A stretch of DNA of 5,850 bases from Acetobacteraceae bacterium (GCA_014377905.1 JACMOQ010000490.1:1-5850), one strand, 5' to 3'; positions 1 to 5,082 are shown, counted from the stretch's first letter. Notes: generated by a model not told the origin, from the sequence alone. Translations and numbers: made by a program.

Positions 1-26
1 GGATGCCAGGGCTGCTTGTGGTTCGG

Positions 27-56
27 TTGCAAATCGCTGCGCGCCCATGGTAGAGG
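27..56 (+). promoter_or_regulatory. Possible promoter of the tRNA-Gln gene
   Basis: A -35-like TTGCAA (27-32, four of six matches to the sigma70 consensus) is followed after 18 bases by a -10-like TAGAGG (51-56, three of six). The -10 box ends 11 bases before the tRNA begins, which is the right distance for a start site near 62-64 and a very short leader. The fit is only moderate and rests on position as much as on sequence. Confidence 0.35.
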
Positions 57-67
57 CCCGCCACCGT

Positions 68-141
68 TGGGGGATAGTTTAGCGGTAAAACTCTCGGCTC
101 TGACCCGTGCATCCTTGGTTCGAATCCAGGTCCCCCAGCCA
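68..141 (+). tRNA. tRNA-Gln (anticodon CUG)
   Basis: The sequence folds as a full cloverleaf. The acceptor stem is TGGGGGA (68-74) with TCCCCCA (131-137). The D arm is GTTT/AAAC around AGCGGTA. The anticodon stem is 93-97 with 105-109, enclosing loop CTCTGAC (98-104) with anticodon CTG at 100-102. The T arm is CTTGG/CCAGG around TTCGAAT. The discriminator G138 and an encoded CCA (139-141) follow. The U-A first acceptor pair and the CUG anticodon fit bacterial glutamine tRNAs and align well with E. coli glnV. The anticodon stem contains one T-T mismatch (94/108) and the T stem one G-T pair. It reads CAG codons. Confidence 0.93.
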
Positions 142-309
142 ACGGTCGTGCGATAGAGCGGTCGTTAACGTGAGCCGTAGATCAACACGATCATGCAATA
201 TTTGACGGCGATGCAGGTGGCGCCCGCTGCACGTTCCCGCACGGCGGCAATTATCGCGATTCAAATGCACGTTCCCGGGATCAGTGCCGGCAGCTTGGCG
301 CCCTGAATC

Positions 310-343
310 AAGCTTTTTTGTTCTTTTTGTTCACAAAAAGAAC
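310..343 (+). repeat. Hairpin repeat, copy 1 (T-run plus stem-loop)
   Basis: AAGC and a six-T run lead into a perfect 11-bp inverted repeat, GTTCTTTTTGT (320-330) with ACAAAAAGAAC (333-343), across a two-base centre. This is one of four related elements in the window and is nearly the same as copy 2. It lies 10 bases beyond the stop codon of the DUF3297 gene on the - strand, so in that transcript the order is stop, hairpin, A-run. The position suggests a transcript end or mRNA-stabilising structure. It is not a textbook intrinsic terminator, because the stem is AT-rich and no T-run follows it in the gene's direction. Confidence 0.82.
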
Positions 344-353
344 ACCTTACCTT

Positions 354-617
354 TTACTCTTCGCTCCCAACCTCCGCGCCAGCATCGCGCAAATAAGGCT
401 CCACCAACCCTTTGATTTTCAGGGTCATCGGGTTCCCGCGCCGATCCAGCGCCCGCCCGACTGCAACCCGCACCCAGCCCTCGCTGACGCAGTATTCCTC
501 GACGTTGGTTTTTTCGACCCCGTTAAAGCGGATGCCAATGCCACGCTCCAACAATGCGGCATTGTGGAACGTGCTTTTCGGGTCGATCGCGAGGCGATCG
601 GGGAGGGTGTCGGTCAT
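354..617 (-). CDS. DUF3297 family protein
   Basis: This 87-residue protein is recognised from a highly conserved core: RLAIDP near residue 8, then ALLERGIGIRFNGVEKTNVE (21-40), EYCVSEGWVRV (41-51), and DRRGNPMTLKIKG (58-70). These are typical of the small DUF3297 family of proteobacteria, about 80 residues long and of unknown function. No signal peptide or membrane segment is seen, so it is probably cytoplasmic. I chose the ATG at 617, which gives the usual N-terminus (MTDTLPDRL). A longer TTG-started reading from 653 would overlap the upstream P450 gene. No convincing Shine-Dalgarno precedes the ATG. The start lies 19 bases after the P450 stop on the same strand, so co-transcription is likely. 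A link to P450 function is not implied, because the family is widespread. Hairpin repeat copy 1 follows the stop. Confidence 0.88.
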   Translation of the reverse strand: MTDTLPDRLAIDPKSTFHNAALLERGIGIRFNGVEKTNVEEYCVSEGWVRVAVGRALDRRGNPMTLKIKGLVEPYLRDAGAEVGSEE

Positions 618-636
618 CGGCGTTGCATAGAACCGA

Positions 637-1875
637 TCAGGCGCGGCTGACAAGCACCGGCAGCGCCTTCAGCGCCCGAAACGCCAGATTGGGGAAATGC
701 ACCAATGGCGCGCCGGTCAGCGCGATGCGCGGAAACCGCCGCAGCAGAGTGGTGATCGCAATCTGCCCCTCGATGCGGGCAAGATGCGCGCCGAGGCACA
801 AATGCCGGTCAAACCCGAAGGCGAAATTATCGTTCAGCGTGCGGGTGATGTCGAAGCGGTCAGGATCGGGGAAATGGTCCGGATCGCGATTGGCCGAGCC
901 CAACATCAGCGTCAGCCGTGTGCCGGCGGCAATGGTTTTCCCGCCGAGTTCGAAATCGGCCGAGGCGACGCGCGCCAGCATTTGCACCGGCGGATCGTAG
1001 CGCAAAAATTCTTCCACCGCAGACGCAGCGAGGGACGGATCGGCGCGCAATTTTTCCATCTGGTCCGGATTGCGCAGCAGCGCCAGCAAGCCATTGCCGA
1101 TCAGATTGGTGGTGGTTTCATGGCCGGCGGCGAGCAACAGGGTCGATGTTGCCAGAACCTCATCCTCGTTCAGCCTTCCATCCTCGGCCATCTGCACGCT
1201 GACCAGGGCGGAAATGAAATCATCCTGCGGCGCCTCACGCTTCTGGTTGATCAGCGTATGGGCAATTCCGCGCAACTCGCGGCCGCTGGCGACCGCGCGG
1301 CGGGCGAGCTCCAACGGATCGGGGGAGGTGCGCAGGCTGCCAAGCATTTCAATCGCGTCCGCGGTGCACCGCTTGAGCTGCTCGCGCTGTTCAGCCGGCC
1401 AGCCGAGCAATTCCATAATGACAGTCGCTGGCAACGGGAACGCGAAATCGCGGATGATGTCGATCTCGTCCTGGCCATCGAGGCTGTCGAGCAATCCATC
1501 GGCAATCGCCTGAATGCGCGGGCGTAATGCTTCCATCCGGGCGAGGGTGAAGGCCGACATCGCCTGGCCGCGCAAGCGCGAATGGCGCGGCGGATCGACG
1601 TTCAGCATGCTGTCATCGCGGCGCGCATTGTTTTCATGCACCAGGGCCTGCACGTCTTCCGATAGCCCGTCCATCCGACCGTCGCGCAGCATGCCCTTCG
1701 ACAGATGCGGACAGCGCTGCAAGGCGCGCACTTCAGCATGGCGGAACAGCATCGGGCCACCGAGATGGGGATGGGGCACCAGGCTGCCCGCTTCCCGCAA
1801 GGCCGCGAGGGTGGGGTAGGGGTCGCTGAAATAGCCCGGGCTGAACAACTTCGGCGGTGCGGCGGCGATGTCCAT
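637..1875 (-). CDS. Cytochrome P450 (soluble bacterial type)
   Basis: This 412-residue protein has the normal length for a soluble bacterial class I P450. Such enzymes insert one oxygen atom from O2 into an organic substrate, with electrons from a ferredoxin and its reductase. Neither partner is encoded here. Visible motifs are the I-helix oxygen-activation motif AGHETT (250-255), the K-helix ExxR as EFLR (289-292), and the haem loop FGFDRHLCLG (353-362) with Cys360 as the haem ligand. The fourth position of the haem loop is Asp where most family members have Gly. No membrane anchor is seen. I chose the ATG at 1875 because GAGGAAA (1883-1889) lies upstream at good spacing and the protein then starts typically (MDIAAAPPKL). 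The reading frame runs 27 codons further upstream, but that part looks non-coding. The gene is divergent from a dehydrogenase across 109 bases and is followed by DUF3297. Substrate and CYP family cannot be assigned by eye. Confidence 0.95.
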   Translation of the reverse strand: MDIAAAPPKLFSPGYFSDPYPTLAALREAGSLVPHPHLGGPMLFRHAEVRALQRCPHLSKGMLRDGRMDGLSEDVQALVHENNARRDDSMLNVDPPRHSRLRGQAMSAFTLARMEALRPRIQAIADGLLDSLDGQDEIDIIRDFAFPLPATVIMELLGWPAEQREQLKRCTADAIEMLGSLRTSPDPLELARRAVASGRELRGIAHTLINQKREAPQDDFISALVSVQMAEDGRLNEDEVLATSTLLLAAGHETTTNLIGNGLLALLRNPDQMEKLRADPSLAASAVEEFLRYDPPVQMLARVASADFELGGKTIAAGTRLTLMLGSANRDPDHFPDPDRFDITRTLNDNFAFGFDRHLCLGAHLARIEGQIAITTLLRRFPRIALTGAPLVHFPNLAFRALKALPVLVSRA

Positions 1876-1882
1876 CGGGCAA

Positions 1883-1889
1883 TTTCCTC
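1883..1889 (-). promoter_or_regulatory. Ribosome binding site of the P450 gene
   Basis: On the - strand GAGGAAA ends seven bases before the ATG at 1875, with the GAGG core about ten bases away. It is the best Shine-Dalgarno match near this gene and decides for the 412-residue start over the upstream in-frame start at 1956. Confidence 0.6.
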
Positions 1890-1931
1890 GGGCGTTTGCG
1901 TGCTGCGGACACAAACCCAGGGCCGTCTGCA

Positions 1932-1943
1932 AGTCAATTGACA
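1932..1943. promoter_or_regulatory. Palindrome in the divergent P450/dehydrogenase promoter region
   Basis: GTCAATTGAC (1933-1942) is a perfect 10-base palindrome in the middle of the 109-base region between two divergent starts. On the + strand it overlaps an exact -35 hexamer, TTGACA (1938-1943). On the - strand it overlaps TTGACT (1937-1932). A regulator bound here could control both directions. No good -10 box lies 16-18 bases away on either strand (AAAGCT at 1961-1966 is the best on the +), so promoter function is uncertain. The palindrome itself is directly visible. Confidence 0.4.
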
Positions 1944-1984
1944 ATTTTGCGCGCACGACAAAAGCTCATGCCATCGTTTCAACA

Positions 1985-2839
1985 ATGGATATGATCATGC
2001 AGGATTTTAACGGCAAGACCGCCTTTATAACCGGCGGCGCCAGCGGCATCGGTCTGGGGCTGGCCGAAGCCTTTCTGGCCGTCGGCATGAATGTCGTGCT
2101 GGCCGATATCGAGGCCGCCGCCCTGGCCGCGGCGCAACACACGCTTGAACGCTTCGACAACCGCGTTACCACCGTAGTCTGCGACACCGCCCGCCGCAAA
2201 GCGGTCATCGACGCCCGAGACCGCGCGATCGCCACTTACGGACGGGTGCATGTGCTGTGCAACAATGCCGGCGTCGGCGGCGGCGGGATGGTCGATCAAG
2301 TCGCGCCGGCAGCGTGGAACTGGGTGCTTGGGGTAAACCTGATGGGGGTGATCCAAGGCCTGACCGAATTCATTCCGCACATGAAAGCCCATGGCGAGCC
2401 CTGTCACATCGTCAACACTGCCTCCATGGCTGGGATGAACGGTGTGGCCGGGATGGGGCCTTATTGCGCCAGTAAGTTCGCGGTGGTGAGCCTGTCGGAA
2501 ACCCTCGCTGGCGAACTCGCCGCCACCAATATTGGCGTCAGCGTGCTGTGCCCCGGCTGGGTCGCGACCCGTATTGGTGAAAGCCGCCGCAACGCGCCAG
2601 GCGACCTGCCGCCACCACCGCTGCCCGGGCCGATGATGGCCGCCCGTGCCGCCGAAGTCGGAAAATTGATTGCAGACGGCATGTCTGCCGCCGAAGTTGC
2701 CGCCCGGGTCATGCAGGCAATCCGCGACGACGATCTTTACATCTTCACTCACCTCGATATGCGCCCGTCCGTCGATACCCGGTTCGCGCGCATCGGTGCC
2801 GCCTTCGACAAAGCCGCCGCCTTCAAAATGCCAGCATAG
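1985..2839 (+). CDS. Short-chain dehydrogenase/reductase (SDR)
   Basis: This 284-residue classical SDR oxidises alcohols or reduces ketones with NAD(P)(H) and is probably cytosolic. Motifs appear in the expected order: cofactor-binding TGGASGIG (16-23), NNAG (93-96), the helix-4 Asn in GVNLMG (Asn118), catalytic Ser147 in NTAS, YCASK with Tyr160 and Lys164, and CPGWVATRI (189-197). Asp41 at the end of the second strand (LADIE) favours NAD over NADP by family rules. The segment around 205-217 is proline-rich, in the variable substrate-loop region. The ATG at 1985 is taken as the start. In-frame ATGs at 1991 and 1997 are equally possible, because none has a clear Shine-Dalgarno. A reading upstream to 1868 would run into the P450 gene. 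The gene is divergent from the P450, and a flavin-monooxygenase relic follows 11 bases after its stop. The substrate is unknown. Confidence 0.93.
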   Translation: MDMIMQDFNGKTAFITGGASGIGLGLAEAFLAVGMNVVLADIEAAALAAAQHTLERFDNRVTTVVCDTARRKAVIDARDRAIATYGRVHVLCNNAGVGGGGMVDQVAPAAWNWVLGVNLMGVIQGLTEFIPHMKAHGEPCHIVNTASMAGMNGVAGMGPYCASKFAVVSLSETLAGELAATNIGVSVLCPGWVATRIGESRRNAPGDLPPPPLPGPMMAARAAEVGKLIADGMSAAEVAARVMQAIRDDDLYIFTHLDMRPSVDTRFARIGAAFDKAAAFKMPA

Positions 2840-2850
2840 TAAAGCAGGGA

Positions 2851-3015
2851 ATGAAATTCGGGATTTTCAACGAACACCAATTACTGCGCCCGTGAACCAA
2901 GGGCCGCGGACATAAAATGTTCCAGGATGCGCTTAATCAGGTCGAACTCGCCGACAAACTCGGCATCGACCACGGCTGGGAAGCAACGGTTAAGGTTATT
3001 ATGGCAGCGGAGTAA
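2851..3015 (+). pseudogene. Relic of a luciferase-like flavin monooxygenase (N-terminus only)
   Basis: The first codons read MKFGIFNEHQLLRP and then hit TGA at 2893-2895. Further on, in the same frame, comes HKMFQDALNQVELADKLGI (2911-2967), then DHGWEA, and the frame ends at TAA (3013-3015). This is the characteristic N-terminus of long luciferase-like monooxygenases of about 350-400 residues, whose usual pattern is KFGIF.EHQ..RPW, FQ.AL.QVELAD.LG.D and WE. The lost Trp at the TGA is explained by deletion of one G from TGG: in the shifted frame the next residues are NQG, and a second indel before HKM restores the first frame. After about residue 45 the similarity stops, so some 300 residues or more are missing. 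GGGA next to the ATG may be a remnant ribosome site. The relic lies 11 bases after the dehydrogenase, so it was probably the next gene in that operon. Confidence 0.8.
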
Positions 3016-3025
3016 GGTTAGAATC

Positions 3026-3060
3026 TTCTTTGTTTAAAAACAAAAAAACAAAAAAATTTT
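3026..3060 (-). repeat. Hairpin repeat, copy 3 (degenerate)
   Basis: Read on the - strand this is AAAA, seven T, GT, then TTTTTTGTTT / AAACAAAGAA around a two-base centre. Aligned to copy 4 over 35 bases it differs at only four positions, and on the + strand all four are G-to-A or C-to-T transitions. One falls in the stem (C:G becomes T-G), which stays pairable as U-G in RNA made from the - strand. It starts 10 bases after the stop of the monooxygenase relic, again in the order stop, hairpin, A-run. Confidence 0.72.
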
Positions 3061-3074
3061 ACTACTTTGTTGCG

Positions 3075-3125
3075 GTTGGCTCGGAACCTCACCGTAGTCC
3101 TACGCCAACGTTAACAGAGTGTTAA
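3075..3125. other. Small inverted repeats between hairpin copies 3 and 2
   Basis: The 66 bases between the two inverted hairpin elements contain no ORF. GTTGGC (3075-3080) can pair with GCCAAC (3104-3109), and inside it GGA (3083-3085) with TCC (3098-3100), giving an imperfect stem-loop. TTAACA and TGTTAA (3111-3116, 3120-3125) form a perfect 6-bp inverted repeat with a three-base spacer, and its end touches the A-run before copy 2. A role is not known, and short inverted repeats of this size can occur by chance. Confidence 0.3.
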
Positions 3126-3126
3126 A

Positions 3127-3161
3127 AAGTTTTTTTGGTTCTTTTTGTTCACAAAAAGAAC
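3127..3161 (+). repeat. Hairpin repeat, copy 2
   Basis: AAG, seven T and G lead into a perfect 11-bp inverted repeat, GTTCTTTTTGT (3138-3148) with ACAAAAAGAAC (3151-3161). The hairpin is identical to that of copy 1. It begins four bases past the stop codon of the M20 peptidase gene on the - strand, so it must be in or just beyond that gene's transcript end. It lies in inverted orientation to copy 3, 66 bases away, and to copy 4 beyond the peptidase gene. Confidence 0.82.
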
Positions 3162-3165
3162 TGCT

Positions 3166-4548
3166 TCACCTAACCCTACACTTAGCAAATTCCGGCAAAG
3201 CCCGCGCCCAGGCCTTCAACCCATCATCAAAGCTTGAAAGCCGAAAAAACTCATTCGGCGCATGGATTTGCTCATCGGCAATCGCGTAGCTCAGCATCAC
3301 GGTCTCCAGGCCAAGAATGGACTTAATCATGGCCGAAATTGGCAGGGTCCCTCCCACTCCAACGCGTAACGGTTTTTCGCCGTGCACGCTCTCCATCACC
3401 GTTTCGATCGCCGCAAGGAACGGATCATCTTCGGGCACCGCATAGGCCGCGATCCCGTCATTGGCCTGATGGATGCTGAGCGCGGCCCAAGCCGGCGTGT
3501 GGGCGCGCAAATGGGCGGCAACCGCTTGCGCCACCGCCAACGGGTCCTGCCCAGGCCCGAGGCGACAGGTCAGCTTGGCGAAGGCTTCGGCTGGGATGAC
3601 AGTCTTGCCGCCGGCGCCCTGATAGCCACCGCCCATGCCGTTTACTTCGAGTGTCGGGCGCAGCCAGAGTTGTTCCAGCAGCCGATACCCAGGTTCCCCG
3701 GCACCAGGTTGGCCGCCGATATCGGCGAAGAATTTTGCTTCATCAAAGCCCAGCGCATCCATCGATGCGAAATCGGCATTGCCTGGTCGTTGCAACCCGG
3801 CGAAGAAGTGCTTGACCGCGATGCGACCGGTTTCGTCGTGCAATGTCGCGATCAGCCGCGCCAGCGCCGTCGCCGCATTACCGACCGGGCCGCCGTAACG
3901 GCCAGAATGCAAATCCCCGGTCGCGGTGCGGATTTTGATTTCCATGCTGAGATTGCCGCGCGAATTGGTGTTCACGCTCGCCCGCCCCGGCCGCCAGCGC
4001 CCGCCATCGGCGGATACCAGAACATCGGCCTGCAGCAGGTCGCGATAGGTGTCGAGGATTTTTGGCAGGGTGCGGCTGCCGCATTCCTCCTCACCCTCCA
4101 GCAGGATTTTCACGTTGAGCGGGAGGGTTTTTTCCACCGCCAACCACGCCTCAATCGCCGATAACGCAATCCAAAGCGGCGATTTATCGTCCGACGCCCC
4201 GCGGGCAAAATAGCGGTCCCCGCGCAACGTCGGCTCGAATGGCGGGGTGTCCCAAAGCTCCAGCGGATCGGGCGGCTGTACGTCGTAATGACCGTACACC
4301 AGGATGGTCGGCGCGCCCGGCGCCCCGGTCCATTGCGCAAACACTGCCTTATGCCCGCCGCCATCGAGCAACTGCGCGTCTGCCAACCCGATCCGGCCGA
4401 GCCGCGCCAGCAGCAGCGCCGCCGCCTCGGCCATGCCCCCCGAATAGGCCGGGTCGGTGGAAACCGATGGGCAGCGGATCAGCGCAAACAGCTCCGCCAG
4501 CAGGCGGGGGGTTTGGAGTTCAAGCCAGGCTTCGATTTCGGTTGTCAT
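3166..4548 (-). CDS. M20 family metallopeptidase (dipeptidase type)
   Basis: This 460-residue protein matches the long M20 dipeptidases (CNDP/DapE-like). These cytosolic di-zinc or di-manganese enzymes hydrolyse dipeptides or short acyl-amino-acid bonds. By comparison with CNDP2, metal and catalytic residues in order are His87 and Asp89 in YGHYDVQPPDP, bridging Asp120 in RGASDDK, catalytic Glu154 and metal Glu155 in EGEEECGS, Asp181 in SADGG, His214 in DLHSG (lid domain) and His429 in DEQIHAPNEF. GVGGTLPIS (397-405) is also typical. The usual DDKGP is DDKSP here. No signal peptide is seen. The start is the ATG at 4548 (MTTEIEAWLE). The frame stays open to 4602, but those 18 extra codons are read from hairpin repeat copy 4 and should not be annotated. 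Only a weak GAG precedes the ATG. The gene stands alone on its strand and is bracketed by hairpin copies 2 and 4. Exact substrate unknown. Confidence 0.94.
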   Translation of the reverse strand: MTTEIEAWLELQTPRLLAELFALIRCPSVSTDPAYSGGMAEAAALLLARLGRIGLADAQLLDGGGHKAVFAQWTGAPGAPTILVYGHYDVQPPDPLELWDTPPFEPTLRGDRYFARGASDDKSPLWIALSAIEAWLAVEKTLPLNVKILLEGEEECGSRTLPKILDTYRDLLQADVLVSADGGRWRPGRASVNTNSRGNLSMEIKIRTATGDLHSGRYGGPVGNAATALARLIATLHDETGRIAVKHFFAGLQRPGNADFASMDALGFDEAKFFADIGGQPGAGEPGYRLLEQLWLRPTLEVNGMGGGYQGAGGKTVIPAEAFAKLTCRLGPGQDPLAVAQAVAAHLRAHTPAWAALSIHQANDGIAAYAVPEDDPFLAAIETVMESVHGEKPLRVGVGGTLPISAMIKSILGLETVMLSYAIADEQIHAPNEFFRLSSFDDGLKAWARALPEFAKCRVR

Positions 4549-4584
4549 GGGTCGCTCACGTAGGAAGGGAAGGAAGAAAGCAGA

Positions 4585-4619
4585 TTCTTTGTTTGAAAAC
4601 AAAGAAGCAAAAAAACTTT
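4585..4619 (-). repeat. Hairpin repeat, copy 4
   Basis: On the - strand it reads AAAG, seven T, GC, then a perfect 10-bp inverted repeat TTCTTTGTTT / AAACAAAGAA around a two-base centre (+ strand arms 4585-4594 and 4597-4606). Compared with copies 1 and 2 the stem has a G moved by two positions, with the matching C moved on the other arm, so pairing is kept. It lies 36 bases upstream of the M20 peptidase start, inside its leader or promoter region, and just left of degraded coding DNA. It may once have followed a gene now lost. Confidence 0.82.
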
Positions 4620-4629
4620 ATCCGTTGGT

Positions 4630-4866
4630 GTGTCCGGGCTGCTGACCCCGATCAACGAATGGCACCCGCAAGCTGTTGAGGCTGTGGCGGCGAGTTTTGC
4701 AACGGCTAAACGTCGCGGGGCGCAGGCGGACAAAATCTGCGCCTATGCAACGCAGGGTGGCTTCGGGCTGCTTCGGAGTTTCGGCAAGGCCGTTAGGGCG
4801 ACACTGCTAACCGGCGCTGTCGGCGCGTTTTTGAGGAGCGCGATTGATCAATTGGTGAAAAATTAA
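4630..4866 (+). CDS. Hypothetical ORF, possibly the 5' part of a frameshifted gene
   Basis: This 78-codon ORF begins with GTG, 11 bases after hairpin repeat copy 4. I do not recognise its family. It is basic, with an alanine-rich helix-like part (about residues 13-45) and an amphipathic or weakly hydrophobic stretch, LLTGAVGAFLRSAIDQLV (59-76). Third codon positions are mostly G or C, as in real genes here. No good Shine-Dalgarno precedes the GTG, and the true start may have been lost to the left. The ORF ends in a TAA next to an AAAAA run (4858-4862). Removing one A would continue the frame directly into the leucine-rich-repeat fragment that follows. It may therefore be the front of a broken larger gene rather than an intact small one. 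Confidence 0.35.
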   Translation: MSGLLTPINEWHPQAVEAVAASFATAKRRGAQADKICAYATQGGFGLLRSFGKAVRATLLTGAVGAFLRSAIDQLVKN

Positions 4867-5026
4867 AGCGATCGGGGCGGGCTTGGCCGGGCTGACCAAG
4901 CTTACAACGCTGGATATCCGGGGCACACAGGTTGCCGATGTAGCGGTGCTCAACCATATCGAGCATTCCGTCATCACGCGCGACAGGTCGACCAAAACCC
5001 GCCGGACCGCGCCTAAGTGCCGCTAA
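4859..5026 (+). pseudogene. Leucine-rich-repeat protein fragment
   Basis: The frame from 4859 to the TAA at 5024-5026 (55 codons) has no usable start codon but reads GLAGLTKLTTLDIRGTQVAD (from about 4880), then VAVL. That fits the bacterial leucine-rich-repeat pattern LxxLxxLxxLdlsgTqvsDlspL over about one and a half repeats. After this comes a basic tail. LRR proteins normally carry many tandem repeats and mediate protein binding, so this is the last part of a once longer or frameshifted gene. It overlaps the end of the upstream 78-codon ORF in a different frame. Its stop lies six bases before the -35 box of the toxin-antitoxin promoter. Confidence 0.6.
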
Positions 5027-5031
5027 TTTCC

Positions 5032-5060
5032 TTGCCACCACACTGCACATACATTATACG
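5032..5060 (+). promoter_or_regulatory. Promoter of the toxin-antitoxin operon
   Basis: TTGCCA (5032-5037, five of six matches to the -35 consensus) and TATACG (5055-5060, four of six to the -10) are separated by exactly 17 bases. A start near 5067 would give a leader of about 23 bases containing the AGGG ribosome site. The -10 box lies within the inverted repeat at 5044-5064. Confidence 0.6.
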
Positions 5061-5064
5061 TGCA
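5044..5064. promoter_or_regulatory. Inverted repeat, likely autoregulatory operator of the TA operon
   Basis: TGCACATA (5044-5051) and TACGTGCA (5057-5064) are inverted repeats matching at seven of eight positions, with a five-base spacer, CATTA. They cover the -10 region of the operon promoter. Type II toxin-antitoxin operons are commonly repressed by the antitoxin or the complex binding such a palindrome, and the adjacent antitoxin has a ribbon-helix-helix DNA-binding fold. Function as operator is inferred from position and symmetry. Confidence 0.55.
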
Positions 5065-5078
5065 TGATCCTGTAAAAT

Positions 5079-5082
5079 AGGG
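5079..5082 (+). promoter_or_regulatory. Ribosome binding site of the antitoxin gene
   Basis: AGGG lies seven bases before the ATG at 5090. This is the clearest Shine-Dalgarno on the + strand of this window and fixes the antitoxin start. Confidence 0.6.

Noticed and set aside
79..270. A 63-codon - strand frame containing LGDLDSNQ
   Set aside because: Its end is the antisense of the tRNA-Gln gene. The DLDSNQ run is a known artefact of translating tRNA antisense strands.
310..343. Standard Rho-independent terminator
   Set aside because: The stem is almost all A-T, and in the direction of the upstream gene an A-run rather than a T-run follows. Only a generic hairpin role can be claimed.
697..1527. 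A 276-codon + strand frame
   Set aside because: It lies entirely antisense to the P450 gene, which has all its motifs. The long antisense frame follows from GC-rich codon use.
1979..2752. A 257-codon - strand frame
   Set aside because: It is antisense to the dehydrogenase gene. Its histidine- and glycine-rich composition is typical of a shadow frame.
3026..3161. CRISPR array or insertion sequence
   Set aside because: There are only two hairpin elements, in opposite orientation, with no regular spacers, no transposase and no longer terminal repeats.
3382..4164. A 260-codon + strand frame
   Set aside because: It is antisense to the M20 peptidase, whose catalytic residues are all in place on the other strand.
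4549..4602. An 18-codon N-terminal extension of the M20 peptidase
   Set aside because: Part of it is translated from hairpin repeat copy 4, and the family-typical N-terminus begins at the ATG at 4548.
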